A stretch of 64,000 nt of DNA from Alphaproteobacteria bacterium (GTDB lineage Bacteria; Pseudomonadota; Alphaproteobacteria; Micavibrionales; Micavibrionaceae), in assembly GCA_016699735.1 (NCBI GenBank), contig CP065008.1, forward strand, positions 2,542,001-2,606,000, read 5' to 3'. Under the pieces are notes generated by a model. The model saw only the letters and a list, made by a program, of their open reading frames with translations, did no database searches and was not told the origin of the DNA. Both the position numbers and the translations under genes were made by a program. Shown here one piece after another: positions 7,927 to 16,555 of the stretch. Numbering within the stretch: position 1 is the stretch's first letter; every line of letters begins with the position of its first letter.

Positions 7927-10900
7927 TTATACGACTATAAGCGTACCGTTATTAACGAGTGCTTGCTCATCCGTCAAGCCCGTAACGTTCAGGATGGTCG
8001 CGACCTGGACGAAGTTGGTCGCCGTTCCGGTGATATCGATGGACAGAACCGAATTCAGGCCGCTATCGACGATCTGGACGAAGTCCGTAATCGCCTCGGT
8101 CAACGGATCGTAAATCCCTGAAAGAATGTCGGAAATATCCACTTTTTCACCCGCCGTGCGGTTGAAGTCCTGAATCGTGTCTCCGGCATCGGCCATAGAC
8201 TGGAAGACGAACGTATCGACCCCGGCGCTGCCTTTGAGCGTATCAGCCCCCGCCCCTCCGTAAAGCGTGTCGTTGTTGTTACCGCCTTCAAGATAGTCGT
8301 TACCCTCCCCGCCATAAAGACTGTCATCGCCGTCCCGGCCCTTAAGCGTATCATTCCCGGCATCGCCGTAGAGATTATCGTTGCCGTTATCGCCGCTCAG
8401 GATATCCAGACCATCTCCGCCATAGAGATTGTCATCCCCGCCGTTGCCGTAAAGGTTATCATCGCCGACCAGACCATAAAGGCTGTTCACCCCGTCATTG
8501 CCCTTAAGAGTGTCCTTAAGTGCGACAAGATTTGATCCGATGAGGTTTTCGATGGAAACAAACGTGTCCCCCGCTGCAAACCCGCCCGTAGACGTGTTGT
8601 TCAGCAGGTCGATCACCACCGCCGCCGTCGAGTTGATATAGGTGACGGTATCGTTTCCGGCCCCGCCATTGAAATTCTCAGCGGGAGCTGTGGCCGTGAA
8701 CGTATCGTCCTCGTTGGTAATCGTCAGGTTGACCGTGCCGATATCATCGCCGCCCCGCCCATCCAGCAGAGTATAATCGAACGTATCCGTCCCGAAATAT
8801 CCCGCGTTCGGCGTATAGGTAAAGTCGCCGTTGGCCAGAATAGTAACCGAACCATTGGCCGTCGCAAACGTCCCCGGCGTCACCGACAGCGGATCGCTGT
8901 CCGGGTCCGTATCTGGCCCGTTGCCGTTATTGACCAGCAGATTGCCCGTAACGTTGGTGTTCAGGCTGCCCGTAAACGCATCGTCCTGCGCGATCGGTTC
9001 GTTATTAAGAACCTCGTTGATGGTGAGGTTAACAGTTCCGATATCATCGCCGCCCCGCCCATCCAGCAGAGTATAATCGAACGTATCCGTCCCGAAATAT
9101 CCCGCGTTCGGCGTATAGGTAAAGTCGCCGTTGGCCAGAATAGTAACCGAGCCGTTGGCCGTCGCAAACGTCCCCGGCGTAACCGACAGCGGATCGCTGT
9201 CCGGGTCGCTGTCCGGCCCGTTGCCGTTATTGACCAGCAGATTACCCAGAATATTGGTGTTCTGGTTGCCCGTAAACGCGTCGTCCTGCGCTACAGGCGG
9301 ATCGTTTGGCAAAACCTGATTGATCGTAATATCGACCCTGCCGGTATCGCTGTGGCCCTGACCGTCCAGAACGGTATAGAAAAACATTTCCGGACCGAAG
9401 TAACCCGCACTCGGCATATAGGTAAAGTCTCCGTTTGCAAAGATGACAACCTGCCCGTGCGACGTCGTGAACGTAGCGGGTGTAACCGACAGCGGATCGT
9501 TGTCAGGATCGGTGTCCGGCCCGTTGCCGTTATTCGCCAGCAGATTACCCGTAAGCAATGTATCCTGATTACCGCTGAAAACGTCATCCTGAGCCACAGG
9601 CGGACCATTCGGAGCCTGATTAACCGTCAGGTTGACCGTACCGAGGTCTCCCCCGCCACGCCCGTCCTGAAGCGTATAATTAAATGTGTCAGGTCCAAAG
9701 TACCCGGCATTGGGCGTATAGGTAAAGTCGCCGTTCGCCAGAATAGTCACCGAGCCGTTGGCCGTCGCAAAAGTCCCCGGCACCACAGACAGCGGATCAC
9801 TGTCCGGGTCGGTATCCGGGCCATTGCCGTTATCGACCAGAAGATTGCCCGTAATGTTTGTATCTTCAACACCGACAAAGACATCGTCCTGGGCGATCGG
9901 AGCGTTATTACCGCCGAAGGGCGTAAACACCCCGTTTTCATAGATACCGTCGGAAAACACGGCCCGCTCGACCTGTATGAGCGTATCCGTCCCGTCGGAC
10001 CAGACGTTATCGACGACCGTCAGATAAGTCCCCTGCGTCAGGGTATAATCGGCATAAATGCCCTGATAATGGGCTTCATCCGTCCCGGCCCCGCCGTAAA
10101 GCGCATCGTTGCCGAGGCCGCCCGTCAGAATATCGTTGCCCAGCGTCCCGACAACAATATTATTGTTGCCGTTGCCATTCACGGTCATGCCCGCAACATT
10201 CTTGAGCTGAAGATCGTCCAGCATATAAAGCGGATAATCACCGGGATTATCCAGCACATGATCATACCCCTGCTCCAGCATGATGAAATCGGCGACGCGG
10301 TCGCCGATGATCTCGCGGGTTTCAGGATGGAAATGCCAGTAATCCGTCGTCGCCAGAGGATCGACTTCGTAGTTCATCGGCAGATCGGTGTACTTGACGG
10401 CCAGATGAACATCGGTCCGGTCCAGAGCCATATCTTCCTGCGCGGCACGGATATACGGAAGCCCGGTCATGGTTCTGTCGATCGTAGCCTGAGAAACGCC
10501 CGCATTGAGAGCGGCCTGCTGGATATAACGGCCGGTTTCCATGACATAGAACTCAATGTCACTGCCCAGTTGGGATTTGATATAATCGAAAACGGAGAGC
10601 GTCGCGTTCTTGTAAACCTCCTGCGCGGCCAAACGTGCCGCCTCGGTGGTTTGACCGCCGATGAAAACGCAATCGCCTTCGCCCTGCCCCCAGATGACGA
10701 TAGGCTTGACCACACCCGCAGCGCGAGCAGCCGCCAGTTGAACAGCCATCATTTGAACGGTTCGGATAAGAATTTCACCCGGCTGGTTCGTCGACGGGAA
10801 CCACCAGCTGTCGCTAGCCTTTCCGCCGTAATCGCCGTTAACGCGGGTCGAGCCGATGGCGGGCATGACGATCGTGCCGTACTCGTCGCGGAATGTCATG

Positions 10901-12426
10901 GAGATATTGTCATAGTCGGTTCCGGCATCAAGACCGCCCTTGATACGCGTGACAGCGGACTCGGAATCCTCCCCAAACACACGCAGGCCTTCAGCGTTCG
11001 ACTGCCCGAGGATGGAGACGAACAGGGTCGTCGGCGCATCGGTTTGAAGATTATCAGTGACAGAAACCTGATTGGCCTGAATACCATGAAGAACGGCCAG
11101 CGTCTGAGCCGTCAAAACTCCGGCGCCGTCGATATCGATATTGACGTGCGTATCCGAACCGGATTGTACGATCTGGACATAGCCGTCTGCAATCGCATCA
11201 TTGCCCGCGTATCCAGCGGCGCTCAGAATTTCAGACACGTCGATTTTATCGCCGCCCGCCCCGACCTGGAAATCCCAGATATGGGCAGTGTTGGCAGAGA
11301 TGTTTGTGCCGATGGTGATATCGAATTTGAAAAGGTCGGCATCGTTGCCGCCATAGGCGTTGTCGCCGCCCTTGCCGATAATCAGAGTATCAAGCCCGTC
11401 GCCGCCATACACATTATCAAGCCCCTCGCCGCCGACAAGCTTGTCATAGCCACCCTCGCCGTAAAGCGAGTCGTTTCCGGCCCCGCCGATCAGGACGTTC
11501 GCCAGAACCGTATGACCATGGATAACGTCATCATGATTGGAGCCGATAATATTCTCGACCGAATAAAGGATGTCATACGAACCGAACCCGTCGTTGGACA
11601 CATACGTCAGGAAATTTTCATCCCCTGTGACAGGCGGGAAAGGAACGGTCCGCAGGTTATCGGTAACAGAGAAAGTGGAAATCGTCTGATCGAGAATCCG
11701 CACAAGCTCCTTGCCCGATTGCGACCCGGCGTTTCCATCGGGATCGAACTGAATCTTGAGGCCATCGCTGGAGGTAGAAAACTTGATATATCCATCAGCA
11801 ACGGCATTGCTGCCCGTATAACCGACAGCGGTGAGCAAGGCCGAAACATCGACGATATCGCCGTTCGGCCCGACTTCGAATTCGGAAATCTTGATAATGG
11901 CGGGATCGACCCAGTCTGCGTAGGAAAAACTGTAGACATCCTGATTGGGCAGGAGACCCGTGACCGGCGGAATACCGCCATCCGTCATCTCGACGACAAT
12001 CCCGCTTGTTGCCAGCATATAGCCGACCGTGTCCCGTTCATAGGCGGGCGTCCCGTAATCCCCGCCGACCACGAAATCAATGCCCGCGCCGGGATTGAAG
12101 AAATCGTTCCCCACACCGCCATGAAGGATATTGTCGCTCGACGTGCCCGCGAGATAATCATAACCGCCAAACCCGAGAACGACGTCCCCCGCCACATTGA
12201 CCGGAACCAGAGAGCTGGACTCGTTTTTCTTGCTGGCGCTTGGCTGCACAACACTGGCAAACCCCGCCAGAAAAGTCGTGGAGGTCAGTTGCGAAAGATT
12301 AAGAACAACAAAATCCTCTAACGTCTCCAGAAGGACATCGGAGTCGATGGTCGTAGACCCATCATTTGTAAAACCAAATTGTGCCGCAAGATTATCCCAC
12401 CATGTGGATTTCAGAACGAGAGTCAT
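7927..12426 (-). CDS. Giant RTX protein with embedded SASA/SGNH carbohydrate esterase domain and four tandem cadherin-like repeats
   Basis: A 1499-residue protein without a Sec signal, typical of type I secretion. Order: an N-terminal segment; RTX calcium-binding nonapeptides at about 85-135 and 295-360, separated by T1SS-type modules; an SGNH esterase domain at about 465-710 (nucleophile block SILGQSNAEG near 470, GQGEGD block, HFHPETREIIGDRVADF near 700); a short RTX block; four VCBS/cadherin-like repeats of about 100 residues (835-1240, units opening PIAQDD or PVAQDD); a dense RTX block (1270-1400); and a C-terminal secretion domain ending in TLIVV. The esterase fold matches sialate or acetyl-xylan esterase-like enzymes. 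Between alginate acetylation genes and alginate lyase, it may deacetylate extracellular alginate (inference). No ABC/HlyD/TolC secretion genes are nearby. Confidence 0.8.
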   Translation of the reverse strand: MTLVLKSTWWDNLAAQFGFTNDGSTTIDSDVLLETLEDFVVLNLSQLTSTTFLAGFASVVQPSASKKNESSSLVPVNVAGDVVLGFGGYDYLAGTSSDNILHGGVGNDFFNPGAGIDFVVGGDYGTPAYERDTVGYMLATSGIVVEMTDGGIPPVTGLLPNQDVYSFSYADWVDPAIIKISEFEVGPNGDIVDVSALLTAVGYTGSNAVADGYIKFSTSSDGLKIQFDPDGNAGSQSGKELVRILDQTISTFSVTDNLRTVPFPPVTGDENFLTYVSNDGFGSYDILYSVENIIGSNHDDVIHGHTVLANVLIGGAGNDSLYGEGGYDKLVGGEGLDNVYGGDGLDTLIIGKGGDNAYGGNDADLFKFDITIGTNISANTAHIWDFQVGAGGDKIDVSEILSAAGYAGNDAIADGYVQIVQSGSDTHVNIDIDGAGVLTAQTLAVLHGIQANQVSVTDNLQTDAPTTLFVSILGQSNAEGLRVFGEDSESAVTRIKGGLDAGTDYDNISMTFRDEYGTIVMPAIGSTRVNGDYGGKASDSWWFPSTNQPGEILIRTVQMMAVQLAAARAAGVVKPIVIWGQGEGDCVFIGGQTTEAARLAAQEVYKNATLSVFDYIKSQLGSDIEFYVMETGRYIQQAALNAGVSQATIDRTMTGLPYIRAAQEDMALDRTDVHLAVKYTDLPMNYEVDPLATTDYWHFHPETREIIGDRVADFIMLEQGYDHVLDNPGDYPLYMLDDLQLKNVAGMTVNGNGNNNIVVGTLGNDILTGGLGNDALYGGAGTDEAHYQGIYADYTLTQGTYLTVVDNVWSDGTDTLIQVERAVFSDGIYENGVFTPFGGNNAPIAQDDVFVGVEDTNITGNLLVDNGNGPDTDPDSDPLSVVPGTFATANGSVTILANGDFTYTPNAGYFGPDTFNYTLQDGRGGGDLGTVNLTVNQAPNGPPVAQDDVFSGNQDTLLTGNLLANNGNGPDTDPDNDPLSVTPATFTTSHGQVVIFANGDFTYMPSAGYFGPEMFFYTVLDGQGHSDTGRVDITINQVLPNDPPVAQDDAFTGNQNTNILGNLLVNNGNGPDSDPDSDPLSVTPGTFATANGSVTILANGDFTYTPNAGYFGTDTFDYTLLDGRGGDDIGTVNLTINEVLNNEPIAQDDAFTGSLNTNVTGNLLVNNGNGPDTDPDSDPLSVTPGTFATANGSVTILANGDFTYTPNAGYFGTDTFDYTLLDGRGGDDIGTVNLTITNEDDTFTATAPAENFNGGAGNDTVTYINSTAAVVIDLLNNTSTGGFAAGDTFVSIENLIGSNLVALKDTLKGNDGVNSLYGLVGDDNLYGNGGDDNLYGGDGLDILSGDNGNDNLYGDAGNDTLKGRDGDDSLYGGEGNDYLEGGNNNDTLYGGAGADTLKGSAGVDTFVFQSMADAGDTIQDFNRTAGEKVDISDILSGIYDPLTEAITDFVQIVDSGLNSVLSIDITGTATNFVQVATILNVTGLTDEQALVNNGTLIVV
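8704..9915 (-). repeat. Four tandem copies of a ~303-bp coding repeat
   Basis: Four head-to-tail units encode the cadherin-like repeats of the RTX protein. The two units nearest the 3' end are offset by exactly 300 bases and share a perfectly identical block of over 100 bases (about 8739-8850 and 9039-9150), with only scattered changes beyond it. This points to recent duplication or gene conversion. Confidence 0.85.
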
Positions 12427-12821
12427 ATTTTACTCAGCTTTCTCAGTATTTTGTTTTTAAAACAAACCGTTATAATATTTCTTAAGCCGCCACCCGTCGC
12501 AGCTTTTTGGACCGAGGAAGATCACTTATCATATTTTTCATAATGATACAAACAATAGATTTATGTGGACTGCATCTTTTACCCTCAGAACAGATAGACA
12601 AATAAACTATCCTACCAAGTGCAAACAAGGCGAATCACAAGGATTTCCCAGAAACGCAAAATAGTGAAAGTTCGGCAAATTGTCAATTTAATGAGAGGGT
12701 ACGTATATATAGAAATGCTAAACCCGAAATAAGGGACAAAAAGAGAACAAAAATAGGAGTATTATCCTAATACTTAGCTATTTGACTCACCCTGAAGAAG
12801 ACCATAGGATGCGGCCCGTCT
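12427..12821. promoter_or_regulatory. AT-rich divergent intergenic region between the RTX gene and algL
   Basis: Nearly 400 bases without a convincing gene. It must hold promoters for both neighbours. A TATATATAG stretch near 12706 and a short imperfect palindrome around TAGGAGTATTATCCTA near 12754 are candidate elements. The motif shared by the algD and alg44 upstream regions is not found here. Confidence 0.4.
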
Positions 12822-12836
12822 GTGAAGCCACCCTTT

Positions 12837-13979
12837 ATGCAAAAATGTATGCGGAAACTCTATTTACCCGTTCTGTTCCTGATCTGCGCGGCCAGCATGA
12901 TAACCCTCAGCCAGTCCTCGTGCGTGGCGAGAAATGAAAAGGCTCCGCAGGTGTTAAAAAGGCATCTTATCCCACCCTTCGATGTCGCATCCATAAGGGC
13001 GGAAAAATCTGTAAAACCCTCAAAAAAATTCAAATGCCGCCCCGCGCCGCTGCCCATCCGCGATCTTCACTTCAACTCCATGTACGATCCGGATTCGGAA
13101 AACGCCTCCATTGTCGATCCCGAAGAATTAAAGAAATACAAAAAGGCGACAAAGGACATCCATGATCTGGAAACCGGACTGGGCAGAAACGCAAATGCCT
13201 ACGTTCTGTCCAAAACGGCAGACCCGGCCATCGCACGGTGCGTGGTAAACTGGTTAAATCTCTGGGCCTCCGAAGAGGCGATGCTCGGGGAATCCAACCG
13301 CATGGGCGAATTCGTCCGCAAGTGGGCGCTCTCCTCCATCGCGCTCTCCTATCTGCAAGTCCGCGACAGCCAGGAACTCACGAAAGAAGACAAACAGAGT
13401 GTAGAGCACTGGATCAGACTTCTGGCGGAACGGGTCGTCGAGGATTTTTCACAAAACCCAAAAATCACCTCGCGCCGCAACAACCATATGTACTGGGCCG
13501 GATGGGGCGTCATAACCGCCGCGGTTGTGCTTGATGACAAAAAGCTGTTCGACTGGGGCATAGAAAGCGCCCGCATCGGAATTCGCCAGATTCAAAAGGA
13601 CGGCACCTTGCCCCTCGAACTCGCCCGCGGCGCGAAGGCTTACAATTACCACCACTACGCGGCGATCCCCCTGATGATGACCGCTTCCCTCGCACAGAAA
13701 AACGGCATCGACCTGTTCAAGGAAAACGATGAAGCCCTCAAACGGCTGGCGCGAGTGATTATCGAGAACCTAGACAATCAGGCGTACTTCGAAAAACTGA
13801 CCGGGGAAAAACAGAATCTTGAGCGGACAATCACCAGTTCCAACCTGTCATGGCTGGAACCTTACTATAATGACTCTGGCGATCCCGAGGCTCTCAAATG
13901 GCTGGAGAAATTCCGGCCTGTAAAACACAGCCGGGTCGGAGGCGATGCAACCCTCTTATACGGCGCGGACAAAAAATAG
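12837..13979 (+). CDS. algL: Alginate lyase, polysaccharide lyase family 5 (AlgL)
   Basis: About 380 residues. An N-terminal hydrophobic signal (RKLYLPVLFLICAASMITL) precedes a Cys, so it is either a periplasmic protein or a lipoprotein with a weak lipobox. PL5 signatures are clear: the RRNNHMYWAGW segment (Asn/His/Tyr catalytic region) and LPLELARGAKAYNYHHYA. AlgL cleaves mannuronate-rich alginate by beta-elimination in the periplasm, clearing polymer that fails to be exported. The frame opens at a GTG (12822); the ATGs at 12837 and 12849 are better, and none has a strong ribosome-binding site. Unlike in Pseudomonas, it lies outside the operon on the opposite strand, converging on an algX-like gene. 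Confidence 0.85.
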   Translation: MQKCMRKLYLPVLFLICAASMITLSQSSCVARNEKAPQVLKRHLIPPFDVASIRAEKSVKPSKKFKCRPAPLPIRDLHFNSMYDPDSENASIVDPEELKKYKKATKDIHDLETGLGRNANAYVLSKTADPAIARCVVNWLNLWASEEAMLGESNRMGEFVRKWALSSIALSYLQVRDSQELTKEDKQSVEHWIRLLAERVVEDFSQNPKITSRRNNHMYWAGWGVITAAVVLDDKKLFDWGIESARIGIRQIQKDGTLPLELARGAKAYNYHHYAAIPLMMTASLAQKNGIDLFKENDEALKRLARVIIENLDNQAYFEKLTGEKQNLERTITSSNLSWLEPYYNDSGDPEALKWLEKFRPVKHSRVGGDATLLYGADKK

Positions 13980-13994
13980 AAAGCGGATGAGTGG

Positions 13995-15449
13995 TCATTG
14001 CAGCGGGCACAGCTTGGCTTGCAGCATCTTGTCCGCAATCCCCGCCTTCACACTCAGCGTTGCCTCCAGAAGGGTAAGCTCCCCCTCTTTTTTAGGAAAG
14101 TAATACCAGACACGCCCATCCCCGGCCTTCCTCTGCTCGAACTCGTACTTCTCGACCTTTCCATCGCTGGTCTTCACTGACATGGTGAAGTCGGTCTTCA
14201 CCGGCTCGTCGAACTGCAGAACGATATAAGCATTATTGGCAAGGATTTTCTTGTCCTTAAGTTTTTCAAAAATCTTGAGCTTTTTGCCCACGACTTTGGT
14301 CTTGGGAAATGAAACCAGCGGAGCATCGCAAATACCGGCGACCGAGGCAACGGCCTGTTTGAGCGTCTGCGACATCGCCGCCCCGCCCAGATCGTAATAG
14401 CCGGGAATCTCCCAGATCAGGATTTTCGGCGGCGTCTTCTTGAACTCGGGCGAAACCAGATAATTGAGCAGAGAGTCATCCATGCCGCCACCGGGAATAG
14501 CCGCATTATAAACATCCAGGGACAGTTCCTGCTTAAGGTATCCGTCGAAATTGCTGTTGAACTCATCCCGCTTGCTGTTGCTCGTACCCACCAAAACAAC
14601 CGACGCCATCTTCGGATCGGCAAGCAGAGCCTCCGCACTTCCCGCCTGCCCCGCAGGTTTGGTATCGACGGTGACATCGGACTCATACGGCGGCCGGAAC
14701 TTGCACGGCCTTTTGATAAACTCACCGAACCGCCCGTCATAGGAAATCTTGCTGCCCTCGGTTGTCGTATAGGCTTGCACCGGAAGCTGCGAGGCTACAG
14801 GAATCCGCGCTTTTATATAAGTTGCCACAGCCTTGGCCATGGAGTGGGAACCGATCGTCGTCCAGTGCTGGTCGGCATGGTTGAAATACAAATTCGGCGC
14901 GGCCGGATGGGAGTCTCCGACGATATGAACGCCGCCCTCGCGCAAAGTTTTGATCGAAGTGTCATAGCTGGCAATCGCCGCAGCGACGTCATAACTTTTA
15001 TCGTGCGGAGTCTGGCGCAGCAAAAACTGCGAAGCCAGCATCCCGCGTGTGGGAATATAGGCCATTACGAAATCGATCCCTTTCCCTTTAAGGATCGAGG
15101 TCAGTTCCTGATGCATCGCCACATCCGCCGGCGTGACATCGAATTTTGCTTTCAAATCCTGACGCGAACGGAAAACCCATGAATCCCGTCCCGCGACCAT
15201 ATACTTGAACTGCTCGAAATCCCCGGTATAGGATTTATCGTCCAGAAGCGCGGCGCAGGTCGTGGGATCGCCGTATTTTCCTTTTTCCTCCGGCTCCTTA
15301 TCGGCCTTTTCCTCGGATTTTTTTTCGTCACCTTTTGCAGTCGCTTTGACTTTGGCGCCCTCGGCATAGGCAAGACTTTTAAATCCAATAGAACCCGTTA
15401 AAACGGTGCCAAAACATATGAGCAGAAGAACCAGACCGAACTTTCTCAT
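13995..15449 (-). CDS. AlgX/AlgJ-family SGNH acetyltransferase-like periplasmic protein (copy 2)
   Basis: About 484 residues with an N-terminal signal segment (residues 5-29, ending YAEG), then a Lys/Glu-rich low-complexity linker (about 31-58). The AlgX-like domain begins at FKYMVAGRDSWVFRSRQDL. The catalytic Asp-His is in DQHW (about residue 196) and the Ser in VGTSNS (about 290). The C-terminal 100 residues are beta-rich, like an AlgX carbohydrate-binding module. Two adjacent ATGs are possible; the second (15449) has GGAG at good spacing. It is the last gene of the main alginate operon, 24 bases after algJ. Confidence 0.8.
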   Translation of the reverse strand: MRKFGLVLLLICFGTVLTGSIGFKSLAYAEGAKVKATAKGDEKKSEEKADKEPEEKGKYGDPTTCAALLDDKSYTGDFEQFKYMVAGRDSWVFRSRQDLKAKFDVTPADVAMHQELTSILKGKGIDFVMAYIPTRGMLASQFLLRQTPHDKSYDVAAAIASYDTSIKTLREGGVHIVGDSHPAAPNLYFNHADQHWTTIGSHSMAKAVATYIKARIPVASQLPVQAYTTTEGSKISYDGRFGEFIKRPCKFRPPYESDVTVDTKPAGQAGSAEALLADPKMASVVLVGTSNSKRDEFNSNFDGYLKQELSLDVYNAAIPGGGMDDSLLNYLVSPEFKKTPPKILIWEIPGYYDLGGAAMSQTLKQAVASVAGICDAPLVSFPKTKVVGKKLKIFEKLKDKKILANNAYIVLQFDEPVKTDFTMSVKTSDGKVEKYEFEQRKAGDGRVWYYFPKKEGELTLLEATLSVKAGIADKMLQAKLCPLQ

Positions 15450-15476
15450 CATGATCTCCCATCGTGCTGCTAAAGT

Positions 15477-16550
15477 TTAATGCTTGTACTCAGGCTTCGT
15501 GGTCATGTAGCGCTCCGGGATTTCCCAGACAACAACCACGGGCGCAGCGTTTTTATAGCTGTCGCCGTTAAGATATTTTTCCATGACGGTGAACGGCCCT
15601 AACCCTTCGTCCGACGCATCCAGAATATCGCTATTCAGCCCTTCTTTCAAGAAGCCGGGAAAATTCCAGAGGGGATTTGCACTGTAACTTGTGCCGACAA
15701 GAGCCGCGAGGGGAACATCGTCACCGAAAAGGCTGCTCGCCGCATCCGTCTGGGCGGCATCCTGGACCTGCTCGGTCGTGTATTGATTCAACACATCGTG
15801 AGGGATTTTTTCAATCTCGACCCCCGGCGTGTACCGAAGCAGGTCGCCTTTATGCTCCTGTCCCTCCCCGGCTTTCGTTGCAAAGCTCTTGGCCGGAAGC
15901 GAAGTGAACTTCCCCTTCAGATAAGCCGTGATATCCTGTGCCGCCAGACGCGCCCCTTCGGGCGTCCAGTGCGTATCGGTCTTCAGAAAAAGCGAGTCTT
16001 TGTTCGCCGCCTTCTCAAAGACAGGCAAAAGGCTCACAGTATCGATCCCGGCCTGCGTTAGGGTCTCGACGGTCAGGGCATAAACTCCCTCACGGCAAGC
16101 CGGAACGGCTTGGACGCCCATATGCTCCTTATAGACCCTAACCTTGGCGGGGATGATGGCCGCGACAAGAGCAATGTTCTTGGCTTTCAGGGTCTGATGA
16201 ACGCTCTTGATATAATCCAGATTGGTCGCCATATGCGCGTCAGCCTTGGGAAGGCAACTGAATTCCTCATCGGTGAACAGCCACCCGTCCGCTCCGACGA
16301 TGACTCCCTTGCGTCCCTCATTAAACAAATCATATTCCGCGGAGCCCCAGAAATTACGGGCAGGAACGGAAATCGGTAACGCCTCCCCCAGAGCCTTCTC
16401 AAAGGCAGGCGCCCAGGTTCCCACCCAGATGGACTGAAACGTCGGCCGCTCGACTCCCTTGAGTGTCGCGTTCATATAAACGCCGCACAGCGCCAGCGAT
16501 GCGCCCATGAAAACAAGGAGGAACAAGGCGGAGAAATTTTTAGAGATCAT
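15477..16550 (-). CDS. algJ: AlgJ, alginate O-acetyltransferase
   Basis: A 357-residue type II membrane-anchored protein with one N-terminal hydrophobic segment (about residues 7-27). The periplasmic SGNH-like domain shows GVIVGADGWLFTDEEFSC, the Asp-His pair in KTDTHW (about 192) and the Ser in VGTSYSA (about 286). It lacks the C-terminal carbohydrate-binding module of the AlgX-like proteins, which fits AlgJ. In Pseudomonas AlgJ takes part in acetyl transfer with AlgI, AlgF and AlgX. It starts 5 bases after the algG stop. Confidence 0.85.
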   Translation of the reverse strand: MISKNFSALFLLVFMGASLALCGVYMNATLKGVERPTFQSIWVGTWAPAFEKALGEALPISVPARNFWGSAEYDLFNEGRKGVIVGADGWLFTDEEFSCLPKADAHMATNLDYIKSVHQTLKAKNIALVAAIIPAKVRVYKEHMGVQAVPACREGVYALTVETLTQAGIDTVSLLPVFEKAANKDSLFLKTDTHWTPEGARLAAQDITAYLKGKFTSLPAKSFATKAGEGQEHKGDLLRYTPGVEIEKIPHDVLNQYTTEQVQDAAQTDAASSLFGDDVPLAALVGTSYSANPLWNFPGFLKEGLNSDILDASDEGLGPFTVMEKYLNGDSYKNAAPVVVVWEIPERYMTTKPEYKH

Positions 16551-16555
16551 AAGCG

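Noticed and set aside
9352..12321. Plus-strand open frame of 989 codons antisense to the RTX-esterase gene
   Set aside because: It mirrors a Gly/Asp-rich repeat gene whose complement rarely contains stops. The product has no recognisable domain, and the minus-strand frame has clear RTX, esterase and secretion motifs.
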